Positions 8,594-17,326 of a stretch of 36,694 nt of DNA are shown here, piece by piece. Below the pieces are notes generated by a model. That model saw only the letters and a list, made by a program, of their open reading frames with translations. It was not told the origin of the DNA and made no database searches. Source of the stretch: Sphingomonadaceae bacterium (lineage in GTDB: Bacteria; Pseudomonadota; Alphaproteobacteria; Sphingomonadales; Sphingomonadaceae); NCBI GenBank assembly GCA_019239915.1, contig JAFAZF010000053.1:1-36694 (forward strand), given 5' to 3'. Numbering within the stretch: position 1 is the stretch's first letter; each line of letters starts with the position of its first letter. Made by a program: the position numbers and the translations under genes.

Positions 8594-8911
8594 ATGGATC
8601 GCGTCGCCCGCTTCGGACTGTCCTTCACGGGGACCCGGAAGAGCAAGCGCGAGAAGATCTTCGAACCCGTCACGATCGTCGCCGGGGTTCGTCAGTCAAA
8701 GGCGCATCTGCTCGATCTCTCCCTCACCGGCGCCCTGGGTCATGCCGACGCACCGCCCGCCGTCGGGACGCTGATCACGGTGCTCTGTGTCGACGAGCAG
8801 TTGAAGGGCTCGGTGGTCTGGATCGAAGCCAAGCATTTCGGCATTTCCTTCGATCCCGCGCTCGAACCCGATACTGTGCAGCGTGTCTTTCGCCAGGCGG
8901 TGAGGAAATAG
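8594..8911 (+). CDS. PilZ-domain protein, probable c-di-GMP binder
   Basis: A 105-residue single-domain protein. Both PilZ signatures are visible: RxxxR at residues 15-19 (RKSKR), followed by the start of the barrel, and D-x-S-x-x-G at 41-46 (DLSLTG). The strand VVWIEAKHFGISFD near the end also fits. Proteins with both motifs usually bind cyclic di-GMP and pass the signal to motility, adhesion or polysaccharide machinery through a partner. No partner is evident nearby. A strong ribosome binding site (GGAGG) lies just before the ATG. The gene stands alone and is convergent with queA. Confidence 0.82.
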   Translation: MDRVARFGLSFTGTRKSKREKIFEPVTIVAGVRQSKAHLLDLSLTGALGHADAPPAVGTLITVLCVDEQLKGSVVWIEAKHFGISFDPALEPDTVQRVFRQAVRK

Positions 8912-8953
8912 GCGGTAGGCGATAAACGCGCGGACCGCATCGCGCTCAGCACC

Positions 8954-9979
8954 CTACGGCAGCAGCAGCGAGGCATCCCCGTAGGAGTAGAAACGGTAGC
9001 CGTTTTCTATCGCATGAGCGTAAGCCGCCTTCATCCGCTCCAACCCCATCAGCGCCGCGACCAGCATGAACAGCGTCGAGCGCGGCAGGTGGAAGTTGGT
9101 CATCAGGCCGTCGATCGCGCGGAAGCGGTAACCGGGCGTGATGAAGATGTCGGTCTCGCCTTCGAACGGACGGACGATGCCGTCCTCACCCGCCGCGCTC
9201 TCGATCAGGCGTAAACTGGTAGTACCGACCGCGATGACGCGACCGCCGGCGGCGCGGGTCGCGTTCAGCCGGGCGGCGGCGGCGGCGTCGATGCGGCCCC
9301 ACTCGGCATGCATGCGGTGCGCATCGCTGTCCTCGACCTTGACCGGTAGGAAGGTGCCGGCACCGACATGCAGCGTCAGCGTCGCATGGCCGATGCCGGC
9401 CGCCTCCAGCGCCGCGATCAGCGCCGGGGTGAAGTGCAGCGCGGCGGTCGGGGCAGCGACCGCGCCCGGCGCCGCGGCGAACATCGTCTGATAGTCGGCA
9501 TCGTCGCGCGCGTCGGTCGGCCGACGGCTGGCGATATAGGGCGGCAGCGGCATGCGGCCGGCGCGCGCGAGCAGCAGCTCCACCGGCTCATCGCCTTCGA
9601 ACTCCAAAACGATGCTGCCGTCCTCGCCGCGGTCACCGGCGATCGCCACGACCCCCGCGCCGAAATCGATCCGATCGCCGGCATGGAGCCGCCGCGCATT
9701 GCGCACGAACGCCGCCCAGGCGCGCGGACCCAGCCGGCGGTGCAGCGTCGCGCCGATGCGCGCGTCGCCGCGCCGGCCCTCGAACTGCGCCGGGATCACG
9801 CGCGTATCGTTGAAGACGAGCAAATCGCCGACGCGCAGCAGCGACGGCAGATCGCGGACACCGTAATCCGCGATGCGATCACCCGCGAGGAGCAGCATCC
9901 GCGCCGCATCGCGCGGTTCGGACGGACGAAGCGCGATGCGATCGGGTGGAAGCGCGAAATCGAAGAGGTCGACGCGCAT
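8954..9979 (-). CDS. queA: S-adenosylmethionine:tRNA ribosyltransferase-isomerase
   Basis: The protein has 341 residues, the normal QueA length. It starts [19 protein letters not shown] and contains [18 protein letters not shown], the TAALHFT segment, [36 protein letters not shown] and [11 protein letters not shown], all characteristic. The enzyme transfers and isomerises the ribose of SAM onto preQ1 at position 34 of tRNA, giving epoxyqueuosine. The ATG overlaps the TGA of the upstream cyclophilin gene (TGATG), so translation is likely coupled. The tgt gene that often follows queA is absent here; the next gene downstream is on the other strand. Confidence 0.96.
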   Translation of the reverse strand: MRVDLFDFALPPDRIALRPSEPRDAARMLLLAGDRIADYGVRDLPSLLRVGDLLVFNDTRVIPAQFEGRRGDARIGATLHRRLGPRAWAAFVRNARRLHAGDRIDFGAGVVAIAGDRGEDGSIVLEFEGDEPVELLLARAGRMPLPPYIASRRPTDARDDADYQTMFAAAPGAVAAPTAALHFTPALIAALEAAGIGHATLTLHVGAGTFLPVKVEDSDAHRMHAEWGRIDAAAAARLNATRAAGGRVIAVGTTSLRLIESAAGEDGIVRPFEGETDIFITPGYRFRAIDGLMTNFHLPRSTLFMLVAALMGLERMKAAYAHAIENGYRFYSYGDASLLLP

Positions 9980-10740
9980 CAGCCGCCGGGAGCGGACCCC
10001 GGATCAGGCACTACCGGTCCTGTCCCCGGCGCGCTGTCGCCGTCCGCCGCCGGCGGCGGCGTCCCGGCGGGCGGAGGCGCGAGCGGGTTGGGTCGCGCGT
10101 TGACGGTTTGCACGCCCGCGCAGCCGCCCTCGATGCTGGCATGGAGGACCTTCGACGGATCGCTCGGCGGCTCCCCGCGATGGATCGCATCGACATAGCC
10201 CATGCCCGAAACGACGCGGCCGAACACCGTGTAATGCTTGTCGAGCTTCAGGTTGGGCAGGAACATGATGTAGAACTGGCTGTTGGCGCTATCCTCGGAC
10301 GCCGCTCGCGCCGCCGCGACCGCGCCGCGGACGTGCGGCAGATCGTTGAACTCGGCAGGCACGTCCGGCAGTGTCGAGCCGCCCTCGCCGTTGCCGAGCG
10401 GATCGCCGCCTTGAGCCATGAAGCCGTCGATCACGCGATGGAAGGCGAGCCCGTCGTAGAAGCCCGAGCAGGTGAGCTGGCGGATGCGATCGACCATTTT
10501 CGGCGCCTTGTCCGGCCGCAGCTGGATCACGACCTTGCCACCGGTCGAGAGATCGAGGTCCCACAGATTTTCCGGCGCTTGCGGCGGCACGACATAGTCG
10601 CTCTGCGGCTGCGCCTGCGCCGCCTTCACGAGCTTTTCCGCCTTCGGCGTCTTGTGGGGCTTGCTCTTCTTCTCCTTCGCCGGCGCGGCGCTGGTGACGG
10701 CGATACCCAGAAGCACTGCGAGAACCAGCCTCGAACGCAT
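9979..10740 (-). CDS. Secreted peptidyl-prolyl cis-trans isomerase, cyclophilin type
   Basis: About 253 residues from ATG 10740; ATG 10752, four codons earlier, is possible. A signal peptide ([21 protein letters not shown]) directs it to the periplasm, followed by a Lys-rich segment. The cyclophilin domain covers about residues 50-215, with [20 protein letters not shown] carrying the conserved Phe-His-Arg, then SQFYIMF and YTVFGRV. The C-terminal 40 residues are a Pro/Gly/Ala-rich tail. The enzyme speeds proline isomerisation during folding of exported proteins. It sits between coaD (61 bases upstream) and queA (overlapping by one base). The GEGG-to-LP stretch after the active site is longer than in minimal cyclophilins but looks intact. 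Confidence 0.93.
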   Translation of the reverse strand: MRSRLVLAVLLGIAVTSAAPAKEKKSKPHKTPKAEKLVKAAQAQPQSDYVVPPQAPENLWDLDLSTGGKVVIQLRPDKAPKMVDRIRQLTCSGFYDGLAFHRVIDGFMAQGGDPLGNGEGGSTLPDVPAEFNDLPHVRGAVAAARAASEDSANSQFYIMFLPNLKLDKHYTVFGRVVSGMGYVDAIHRGEPPSDPSKVLHASIEGGCAGVQTVNARPNPLAPPPAGTPPPAADGDSAPGTGPVVPDPGSAPGG

Positions 10741-10801
10741 GATCTTGCCCATCTCCCGCTACACGACGCCGCGACGGCTTAGCCGATCGCGCCGCGCGTG
10801 C

Positions 10802-11314
10802 CTATGCCCGCGCGCTGCCCTTGCGGCCCAGCGCCGCGACACGCGCCGTTACCGCCTGATCGACCGCCGGCGTCACGAACTTGTGGATCGCGCCGCCATA
10901 AAGCGCGATCTCCTTGACCAGCCGCGAGGCGATCGGCTGCAGCGCGACGTCGGCCATCAGGAAGACGGTCTCGACGCGGTTGTTGAGCTGCTGGTTCATC
11001 CCCGCCATCTGATATTCATATTCGAAGTCGGCGACGGCCCGCAGGCCGCGCACAATCACCGCCGCACCCTGCGCCTCGGCGAAATCCATCAGCAGCGAAT
11101 CGAACGCGACGACGCTGACGCCGGGCAGGTCGGCCGTCTCGCGGCGGACCATCTCCAGCCGCTCCTCGACCGAGAACATAGGCGACTTGGACGCGTTGGT
11201 GGTGACGCCGATCACCAGGCGGTCGACGAGCTTCGCGCCGCGCCGGATGATGTCCATATGGCCGAGCGTGATCGGGTCGAAGGTACCGGGATAGACCCCT
11301 GTCCGCTCCTTCAT
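10802..11314 (-). CDS. coaD: Phosphopantetheine adenylyltransferase
   Basis: 170 residues from ATG 11314, the standard length. The nucleotidyltransferase motif GTFDPITLGHMDII is at residues 10-23, and RGLRAVADFEYEYQMAGMN and PIASRLVKEIA are typical of CoaD. It catalyses the fourth step of coenzyme A synthesis: 4'-phosphopantetheine plus ATP gives dephospho-CoA and pyrophosphate. The gene starts 10 bases after the ispA stop and is almost certainly in the same transcript. The longer open frame upstream (to 11620) runs inside ispA and is rejected. Confidence 0.97.
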   Translation of the reverse strand: MKERTGVYPGTFDPITLGHMDIIRRGAKLVDRLVIGVTTNASKSPMFSVEERLEMVRRETADLPGVSVVAFDSLLMDFAEAQGAAVIVRGLRAVADFEYEYQMAGMNQQLNNRVETVFLMADVALQPIASRLVKEIALYGGAIHKFVTPAVDQAVTARVAALGRKGSARA

Positions 11315-11324
11315 CGCCCACCCC

Positions 11325-12233
11325 TCACCGGTCCCGCTCCACGATATAGTGCGCGATCGCGCGCAGCAGATCGGCCTCGGACCCGAAGGCGGCGAGATGC
11401 GCGATCGCCTGATCGACGAGCAGCGCCGCCTGCCGCTTCGCGCGCTCGACGCCGAGCAGCGACACGAACGTCGCCTTGCCGGCGGCCTGATCCTTGCCGA
11501 GCGCCTTGCCCGCGAGCGCCTCGTCGCCTTCGACGTCGAGCAGGTCATCGGCGATCTGGAAGGCAAGCCCGATGTCACGGGCATAGCCGCGCAACCGGGT
11601 ACGGCCTTCGGGCGGGACATGGCCCATGATCGCGCCCGCCTCGAGGCAGAAGCCGATCAGCGCGCCGGTCTTGAGCTGCTGCAGCCGGGTGACGGTCTGG
11701 AGGTCGAAAGTGGTGGTCTCGGCGATCAGATCCATCATCTGCCCGCCCGCCATGCCGGCGGGGCCGGCCGCGCGCGCCAGCTCGAGGCTGAGCTCTGCGC
11801 GGACGAACGGATCGGGATGGGTTTCGGGATCGGCGACGACCTCGAAGGCGAGCGCATGCAGCGAATCGCCGGCCAGCACCGCGGTCGCCTCGTCGAACGC
11901 TTTATGGACAGTCGGCCGCCCGCGGCGAAGGTCGTCATCGTCCATGCACGGCATGTCGTCATGGACGAGCGAGTAGACGTGCATGCACTCGATCGCGAGC
12001 GCCACCCGCGACGCCCGCGCGCGGTCGACGTTGAACAGCTCGCACGCCGCCATCACCAGCAGCGGCCGCAGACGCTTGCCGCCGCCGATCGCGGCATGCC
12101 GCATCGCTTCGTACAGCCGCTTGCGCGGATCGTCGGGAACGGTGAGCAGCAGGTCGAAATGGCGATCGACGTCCTGTGCGATCCGCGCCAGCGCGGGACG
12201 CAGGCTGAGCGGGCTCGGCACCGGCGCGATCAA
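11325..12233 (-). CDS. ispA: Farnesyl diphosphate synthase / short-chain polyprenyl synthase
   Basis: About 302 residues if translation begins at TTG 12233, which overlaps the TGA of xseB (TTGA). A GTG six codons later is an alternative, and no ATG fits well. The prenyltransferase motifs are clear: GGGKRLRPLL, the first aspartate-rich motif HDDMPCMDDDDLRRGRP, GGQMMDL, LKTGALIGF and the second aspartate-rich motif AFQIADDLLD. The enzyme condenses DMAPP/GPP with IPP to C15 farnesyl diphosphate, the precursor of undecaprenyl phosphate, quinones and carotenoids. The xseB-ispA pairing is conserved widely in proteobacteria; dxs, often next, is absent, and coaD follows. Confidence 0.93.
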   Translation of the reverse strand: MIAPVPSPLSLRPALARIAQDVDRHFDLLLTVPDDPRKRLYEAMRHAAIGGGKRLRPLLVMAACELFNVDRARASRVALAIECMHVYSLVHDDMPCMDDDDLRRGRPTVHKAFDEATAVLAGDSLHALAFEVVADPETHPDPFVRAELSLELARAAGPAGMAGGQMMDLIAETTTFDLQTVTRLQQLKTGALIGFCLEAGAIMGHVPPEGRTRLRGYARDIGLAFQIADDLLDVEGDEALAGKALGKDQAAGKATFVSLLGVERAKRQAALLVDQAIAHLAAFGSEADLLRAIAHYIVERDR

Positions 12234-12475
12234 GTCGCGTCGAACGGGGCCACGCCCGCCGGCTTGCCGTCCTGCCCGAGCTGGATCTGTTCGATCCGCG
12301 CCTGCGCAGTCGCCAGCCGCGCCTCGCACTGCGCGCGCAGCCGATCGCCGCGACCGTAGAGGTCGATCGCCTTGTCCAGCGGCGCATCGCCGCTCTCGAG
12401 CTGCTGGACGATCGTCTCCAGCTCGCGCAGCGCCTCCTCGAAGCTCAGCGCCGCCAGATCCTCTGATTGGCTCAT
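12230..12475 (-). CDS. xseB: Exodeoxyribonuclease VII small subunit
   Basis: 81 residues from ATG 12475, matching the usual 70-85 residue size. The family signature LSFEEALRELETIVQQLESGDAPLDKAIDLYGRG is present, followed by LRAQCEARLATAQARIEQI. XseB is a small helical protein that assembles in several copies with XseA to form exonuclease VII, which degrades single-stranded DNA to oligonucleotides. The xseA gene is not in the window. It is the first gene of the tightly packed set xseB-ispA-coaD; its stop overlaps the proposed TTG start of ispA. Confidence 0.94.
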   Translation of the reverse strand: MSQSEDLAALSFEEALRELETIVQQLESGDAPLDKAIDLYGRGDRLRAQCEARLATAQARIEQIQLGQDGKPAGVAPFDAT

Positions 12476-12527
12476 GTCAGGCTTGTGGGCCGCAGGTGGC
12501 GGAAGATCAAGCGCGTGCCGCCCGCGG

Positions 12528-13211
12528 TCACTTGCGGAACGGATCGACGACGCCTGCCGGCAGCACGTAGGAGGAAGTGCCCTCGGCGGTGCCCTCCTCG
12601 CCGGCATGCTTCGCCGCCTCGCGCTCGGCGCGGAGCTGTTCGATCAGCGCCTCGCGATCGCCGGCAAGACGGTTGTCGGGCTGCGCCTCGATGCCGGCGG
12701 CCTTCGCCGCTTTCGCCACGATCGCATCGAGCTCGCGCTGTGAGCAGAGGCCGAGCGTCACCGGATCCTTCGGCACGATGTTCATGATGTTCCAGTGGCT
12801 GCGATCGCGGATCGCGGCGATCGTCGAGCGCGTCGTGCCGATCAGCTTGCCGATCGCGCCGTCCGAGACCTCGGGATGGTTGCGGATGATCCACGCGATG
12901 CCGTCCGGCTTGTCCTGCCGCTTGGAGACCGGCGTGTAGCGTGGCCCCTTGGTGCGGCGGACCTGCTCGGGACCCTTGGCCATCTGCAGACGGTAGGAGG
13001 GATCGTTCTGGCCCTTGTCAATCTCGGCCTGGGTGAGTTCGCCCGCGCGCACGGGATCGCGGCCGGTCAGCTTGGTCGCGGCGGTGTCGTCGGCGATCGC
13101 CTGGACCTCGAGGATGTGCAGTCCGCAGAACTCGGCGATCTGATCGAAGCTGAGCGCAGTGTTGTCGACCAGCCAGGAAGCGGTCGCGTGCGGCATGAGC
13201 GGCTGGGCCAT
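12528..13211 (-). CDS. trcR: Cell-cycle transcriptional regulator TrcR (DUF1013)
   Basis: 227 residues, start MAQPLMPHATASWLVDNTALSFDQIAEFCGLHILEVQAI. This is the highly conserved alphaproteobacterial DUF1013 family, named TrcR in work on CtrA-linked cell-cycle control. Two helix-turn-helix-like parts are visible: the N-terminal LSFDQIAEFCGLHILEVQAI and the central SDGAIGKLIGTTRSTIAAI, the latter following GIAWIIRNHPEVS. The family is nearly confined to alphaproteobacteria and thus helps place the organism. It lies 52 bases upstream of xseB on the same strand. A stem-loop with a T-rich tail precedes it at 13229-13260. Confidence 0.88.
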   Translation of the reverse strand: MAQPLMPHATASWLVDNTALSFDQIAEFCGLHILEVQAIADDTAATKLTGRDPVRAGELTQAEIDKGQNDPSYRLQMAKGPEQVRRTKGPRYTPVSKRQDKPDGIAWIIRNHPEVSDGAIGKLIGTTRSTIAAIRDRSHWNIMNIVPKDPVTLGLCSQRELDAIVAKAAKAAGIEAQPDNRLAGDREALIEQLRAEREAAKHAGEEGTAEGTSSYVLPAGVVDPFRK

Positions 13212-13228
13212 TGGGGGCCTTCTCCAGA

Positions 13229-13260
13229 CAAAGAAAGGGCCGCCCCTCGCGGGAGCGGCC
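13229..13260 (-). terminator. Probable intrinsic terminator before trcR
   Basis: On the minus strand a GC stem (GGCCGC at 13260-13255 with GCGGCC at 13243-13238, extended by CCC/GGG across a one-base bulge) is closed by a GCGA tetraloop. It is followed by CTTTCTTTG. It would end transcripts arriving from the secreted-protein gene upstream, or act as an attenuator in the trcR leader, because it ends about 25 bases before the trcR start. Confidence 0.6.
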
Positions 13261-13433
13261 GGTGCGTGACGAGCGATGTAGTCGCGGGCGGGGCGGAGGG
13301 CAAGCTGGTCCGGTCGAAGTTACCGCAGCCGATCTCCGAAACGCGGTGCGCCGGCACGAACCGGAGCGCTGGAAGCGCTAGCGATGCGCCTGCCTCCAAC
13401 GCTCCGGCCTGAGCCGGAGCACGAAACGTTCGA

Positions 13434-14045
13434 TCAGATCGTGTTGGCGGGGACCGCGGGCGGCGCCGGCGGCTTCGGCGCCGAGACCGGCAGCGGCGCG
13501 ACCGGTGCACGCGGCGCAGCCGGCGCCGCCACCGGCGTCGGTGCGGCGAGCCCCATCCGGCTGCAGTCCCCCGCCTGGTGCGAGACGACCTGCGGCTTGG
13601 CGCTGCCGCCATAGGAGGTGACCTGCATGCTGCGGCTGCAGCTCGCGCCGCCACTCGAGGTCGAGACGAAGGAATAGCGCACCACGCTGCCTGCCGGCAC
13701 GGCCTGCGCGGCGGCGAGGTTCGGCGCGGTCGCCATCGTGCGCGCGCGCGCCTGCATCGCCGCCACCTCGCGCATCATCGCGTCGCTTTGCGCATCCATC
13801 TGCGCGAACATGCGGTCCATTGCCGCAAACGGATCGACGAACGCCACCGGCGCGACGCGCGCGACCGTCACCGGCGTCATCACCAGCTTCGGCGCGACAT
13901 TGCCCGAATAGCGGATATGGGCGGTCATGCCGTTCGGCAGCGTGACCGTCTCGACATGCGTCGGCTGCGTCGCGGCAGCGATCGCCGCGCCGGCCAAAGC
14001 GAGCGTCGCGACGCCTGCAACCGCCAGAGCCCGAACCATGCGCAT
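13434..14045 (-). CDS. Secreted protein of unknown function, Pro/Ala-rich C-terminus
   Basis: 203 residues with a clear signal peptide (MRMVRALAVAGVATLALAGAAIAAA). The mature part begins THVETVTLPNGMTAHIRYSG. At about 70-110 there is a Met-rich helical stretch with repeated MDxMxAQMDAQSDAMM-like pattern. A small domain follows with two cysteines that could form a disulfide (GASCSRSMQVTSYGG ... AGDCSRMG, about residues 130-162), and then a Pro/Ala-rich tail. I do not recognise a family with known function. The signal peptide puts it in the periplasm or outside the cell. It stands alone: 90 bases separate it from the upstream SDR gene, and a terminator-like hairpin lies about 175 bases downstream. 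Confidence 0.7.
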   Translation of the reverse strand: MRMVRALAVAGVATLALAGAAIAAATQPTHVETVTLPNGMTAHIRYSGNVAPKLVMTPVTVARVAPVAFVDPFAAMDRMFAQMDAQSDAMMREVAAMQARARTMATAPNLAAAQAVPAGSVVRYSFVSTSSGGASCSRSMQVTSYGGSAKPQVVSHQAGDCSRMGLAAPTPVAAPAAPRAPVAPLPVSAPKPPAPPAVPANTI

Positions 14046-14134
14046 CGAAATCTCCCCTCACGATGAATGGCGGCCGAACGATGCCGCAGCGATCCTGAAC
14101 GGCGGACTAACGTCCCGTTCAGCTTCGGCGCCGG

Positions 14135-14812
14135 TCAGACCCGGCCGGTGACGGGCAGCAGCGCGCCGGTGATCGCCTCGGCATCGTCGGACAGCAGGAA
14201 CGCGATCACCTTGGCAAGCGATCCCGGCGCCACCCAGCGGTCGAACGACGCGTCCGGCATGTCCTTGCGGTTGACCGGCGTGTCGATGATGCTCGGGAGC
14301 ACCGCGTTGACGCGCACGCCTTGATCCTTGAGCTCCTCGGCAAGGCTCTCGGTCAGCTTGTGGACGCCGGCCTTGGAGGCGGCATAGGCGCCCATCCCGG
14401 CCGCCGCTTTCACCGCGCCGTTGGCGCCGATGTTGACAATCGCACCCCTCGAATTGGCGAGGTGCGGGATCGCGGCGCGGCTCATCGCATAGGCGGTGCC
14501 GACGTTGAGGCGGTAGAGCCGTTCCCAGCTCTCGGGCGCGCCCTCGCTTACCGTCTGCCAGACGAAGCCGCCGGCTATGTTGACGACGCCGTCGAGCGTG
14601 CCGTGCTTCGCGACGATGTCGCCGAGCAGCGCCTCGGCCGCGGCCGGTGCGCTGATGTCTTGGCCGAGGAAGGCGTCCGCGGCCTCGGTGGGCGCACCGC
14701 CCGTCGCGATGTCGATCGCGATCGGCTTGGCGCCGCGCGCCGCCAGCTCGGCAATCACCGCACGGCCCAGCACGCCGCATCCTCCGGTCACCGCGACGAC
14801 GCGCCCCTGCAT
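14135..14812 (-). CDS. Short-chain dehydrogenase/reductase
   Basis: 225 residues, one Rossmann domain. The cofactor motif TGGCGVLG is at residues 9-16, followed by IAIDIATG. The NAG motif appears as NIAGG, the catalytic Ser region as IVNIGANGA (an alanine or asparagine in place of the usual Ser), and the active-site YxxxK as YAASK. The C-terminal part has the conserved [15 protein letters not shown]. The altered catalytic serine is worth noting: the Tyr-Lys pair is intact but the IGANG segment lacks the standard Ser. Substrate is unknown, and NAD(P) preference is unclear. It is divergent from purC. Confidence 0.85.
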   Translation of the reverse strand: MQGRVVAVTGGCGVLGRAVIAELAARGAKPIAIDIATGGAPTEAADAFLGQDISAPAAAEALLGDIVAKHGTLDGVVNIAGGFVWQTVSEGAPESWERLYRLNVGTAYAMSRAAIPHLANSRGAIVNIGANGAVKAAAGMGAYAASKAGVHKLTESLAEELKDQGVRVNAVLPSIIDTPVNRKDMPDASFDRWVAPGSLAKVIAFLLSDDAEAITGALLPVTGRV

Positions 14813-14901
14813 GGCTCACCCTTCCCTTCGATCCCGATGCGGGACGGCTACCGCCTCCCACGACCGCCAGCAAGCGTATCGCGCGCGCAACGGACGGCGC
14901 G

Positions 14902-14930
14902 TTGCGCGTCCGGGGGGCATGCGTTATATC
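14902..14930 (+). promoter_or_regulatory. Candidate purC promoter
   Basis: TTGCGC at 14902-14907 and TATATC at 14925-14930 form a -35/-10 pair with a 17-base spacer, about 94 bases before the purC start in the divergent gap between the SDR gene and purC. AT-rich hexamers are rare in this background. Confidence 0.4.
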
Positions 14931-15023
14931 TGCAGCCAACCGCCTCGGCTGCGCGTCCCTATCGGCGCCGCGTCCGGGGCGATCATCGTTTCAGGCGCAC
15001 CCGCGCCTTCCGGAGAGCAGCCG

Positions 15024-15800
15024 ATGGCACGCCGCCGCCAGATCTACGAAGGCAAGGCCAAGATATTGTACGAGGGTCCCGAGCCCGGCACGCTGATCCA
15101 ATATTTCAAGGACGACGCCACCGCGTTCAATGCGCAGAAGAAGGGCACGATCTCGGGCAAGGGCGTGCTCAACAACCGCATCTCCGAGCATATCTTCACG
15201 ATGCTCGGCGCGATCGGCGTGCCGACCCACTTCATCCGCCGGCTCAACATGCGCGAGCAGCTGATCCGCCAGGTCGAGATCGTTCCGATCGAGGTCGTCA
15301 TCCGCAACGTCGCGGCGGGCAGCATTTCCAAGCGGCTCGGCATCGAGGAAGGCACGCAGCTGCCGCGCACGATCATCGAATATTATTACAAGGACGACGC
15401 GCTCGGCGATCCGATGGTCTCGGACGAGCATATCGCCTGCTTCGGCTGGGCGAGTCAGGACGAGATGCACGACATCGCCGACATGGCGATCCGCGTGAAC
15501 GACTTCCTCACCGGGCTGTTCGCCGGCGTCGGCATCAAGCTGATCGATTTCAAGCTCGAGTTCGGCCGGCTGTGGGAGAATGATTTCAGCCGCGTCATCC
15601 TCGCCGACGAGATCAGCCCCGACGGCTGCCGGCTGTGGGATTCGCAGACCAACGAGAAGCTCGACAAGGATCGCTTCCGCCGCGACCTCGGCGGCGAGGT
15701 CGAGGCCTATCAGGAAGTCGCCCGCCGCCTCGGGCTGATGCCCGAAGGCGAGAACGCCGTCCTCGACATGGAGACGCACCGCCGCAAGCGCGGGCGGTGA
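15024..15800 (+). CDS. purC: Phosphoribosylaminoimidazole-succinocarboxamide synthase
   Basis: 258 residues from ATG 15024, chosen for the GGAGAG ribosome binding site 7 bases upstream and the standard N-terminus [24 protein letters not shown] synthase motifs are clear: [58 protein letters not shown] and [15 protein letters not shown]. It ligates aspartate to CAIR using ATP in purine synthesis. In many alphaproteobacteria purC is followed directly by purS and purQ. Here about 3 kb with a surface-lipoprotein cassette separates them. Confidence 0.97.
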   Translation: MARRRQIYEGKAKILYEGPEPGTLIQYFKDDATAFNAQKKGTISGKGVLNNRISEHIFTMLGAIGVPTHFIRRLNMREQLIRQVEIVPIEVVIRNVAAGSISKRLGIEEGTQLPRTIIEYYYKDDALGDPMVSDEHIACFGWASQDEMHDIADMAIRVNDFLTGLFAGVGIKLIDFKLEFGRLWENDFSRVILADEISPDGCRLWDSQTNEKLDKDRFRRDLGGEVEAYQEVARRLGLMPEGENAVLDMETHRRKRGR

Positions 15801-15845
15801 CGCTGCGTTTTTGCGGCAAGGGCCCGCGATCGCAGTTCGATCACC

Positions 15846-15930
15846 ATTCGTGCTGAGCTTGCCGAAGCACTGTCCTTTAATGCGCCGGTTGAAGGGAAGA
15901 ACGGCACTTCGACAAGCTCGGTGCGAACGG
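15846..15930. repeat. REP-like intergenic element, copy B
   Basis: Two facing hairpin units. The left has stem GTGCT/AGCAC around GAGCTTGCCGA (about 15850-15870). The right has stem GCAC/GTGC around a core with TCGACAAGCTC (about 15905-15924), and ends in GAACGG. The cores belong to the GAGCTTG subtype shared with copy F. Confidence 0.85.
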
Positions 15931-15945
15931 AGCGCTGAACGCGAT

Positions 15946-15970
15946 CGCCTCACACGGAGGCGCTGTCTTT
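15946..15970 (+). terminator. Possible weak terminator after purC
   Basis: Stem CGCCTC (15946-15951) and GAGGCG (15957-15962) with a five-base loop, followed by CTGTCTTTAG. The T-tract is poor. If active it would separate purC from the lipoprotein-Slam cassette. Confidence 0.3.
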
Positions 15971-16033
15971 AGACGGAATTAACCAGCGCCAGCCTATTGC
16001 TCGCCGCGTCATTCACCCGACGGGAATAGGTTC

Positions 16034-17302
16034 ATGCGCAAGTCTCTCGTGCTCCTCGGCTGCACCGCGCTGGCGGCCTGCGGCGGCGGCAACGGCGCGG
16101 GGCCCACGACGGTCGGCGGCTCGGCATTAACCAGCAGCAATCCCAATGCAGATCCCGGGCCCGGCACCGGCGTGAGCTTCACCACCGACACCAGCGACAC
16201 GGGCACGACGCCGACCACCGGTACGGCAACGACGTTCCTCAGCGGCCTGACGCAGCCGAAGACCTTCAACGTGATCGGCGGCTTCCAGTCGCTGAGCGTC
16301 CTCCCCGGCGATGCCAACACTACCTACACGACGACATTGAGCGATGGCACCGTACAAACGACGGTTTATCCGGAGACGGAGACCTACAAGGGCGACGCCA
16401 CGACGGTGCAGAGCCCGGCCGGCAGCATCACTTACGATCCGCGCTCGGGTATCTTCACGCTGAACATCACAGACACGAACGCCGGCATCAGCAATAGTTT
16501 CGCCTATCAGGACCCGGCGCATCGCACCGATCCGGCGTTCACCCAATCGGGCACGCCGAACCTCGCCGGCTTCAACTATCTTGAGGCCGGGTCGGGCACC
16601 GACGCGACCACCTTCTTCTATCAGCGCCCCGGCGAGAGCACGACCTATGTCTCGCTCGCAGGCTATGTCCATAATGTCACGCCGTCGGGTGGCACCCAGA
16701 CATTCGAACGTGGCGCCTTCGTTATCGGCACACCGACCGTAGCCTCGCAGGTTCCGACTTCCGGGACGGGCAGCTACACCGGCGGCATGTTGGCGACGAT
16801 GGTCGACGAGCCCTATCAGACGAGCCGCCAAGACACCTTCTTCCAGTGGATCGCCGGCCAGAGCAAGGTGGACGTCAACTTCGGTAGCGGCGCGGTGAGT
16901 GTTGCTCTGAGCGGCACGGTCGGCCCGGTGACGTCGCAGACCGACACGCTCGACCATATCCCGACCATCACGCCGACGCCCGTCAACCCTCCGATATCCG
17001 CGCCGCCGACTATCGCCGCCGGCTCGACCTTCACCGCCAGCGGCACGGGAACGATCAGCTCGGTGTTTGCGGGAGGCTTTTCGGGCCACTTCTCGAGCGC
17101 CAGCTTCACCAACGGCGCTACAACAACGGCGGTGGACTTCTCGGCACCCGCCCCTGGGAGCAGCACGGCGGGCGCCAGTTCGATAGATGGCTCCTTCTAC
17201 GGCCCGAACGCCGTCAATGTCGGCGGCAGCTTCCGGATCACCGGCGGCGTGCCCAGCCAGCGTGTCGACATCCTCGGCGCGTTTACCGGCGCCAAGCACT
17301 AG
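16034..17302 (+). CDS. TbpB-like surface lipoprotein, probable Slam cargo
   Basis: 422 residues. A lipoprotein signal with lipobox LAAC puts the lipidated cysteine at residue 16, followed by a Gly/Thr/Ser/Pro-rich tether. The remainder is rich in beta strands. The C-terminal end (about residues 385-421: DGSFYGPNAVNVGGSFRI, then ILGAFTGAK) is the hallmark of the eight-stranded barrel of transferrin-binding-protein-B-like lipoproteins, which also occurs in other Slam-dependent proteins. A Slam homologue begins 24 bases downstream, supporting export to the outer leaflet of the outer membrane. The ligand is unknown; no receptor gene is adjacent, and the handle-domain residues for transferrin cannot be recognised. 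An environmental sphingomonad would hardly meet transferrin, so another ligand or a structural role is likely. Confidence 0.82.
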   Translation: MRKSLVLLGCTALAACGGGNGAGPTTVGGSALTSSNPNADPGPGTGVSFTTDTSDTGTTPTTGTATTFLSGLTQPKTFNVIGGFQSLSVLPGDANTTYTTTLSDGTVQTTVYPETETYKGDATTVQSPAGSITYDPRSGIFTLNITDTNAGISNSFAYQDPAHRTDPAFTQSGTPNLAGFNYLEAGSGTDATTFFYQRPGESTTYVSLAGYVHNVTPSGGTQTFERGAFVIGTPTVASQVPTSGTGSYTGGMLATMVDEPYQTSRQDTFFQWIAGQSKVDVNFGSGAVSVALSGTVGPVTSQTDTLDHIPTITPTPVNPPISAPPTIAAGSTFTASGTGTISSVFAGGFSGHFSSASFTNGATTTAVDFSAPAPGSSTAGASSIDGSFYGPNAVNVGGSFRITGGVPSQRVDILGAFTGAKH

Positions 17303-17326
17303 TCGCGCAGCGGGGGAGCACGTCCC

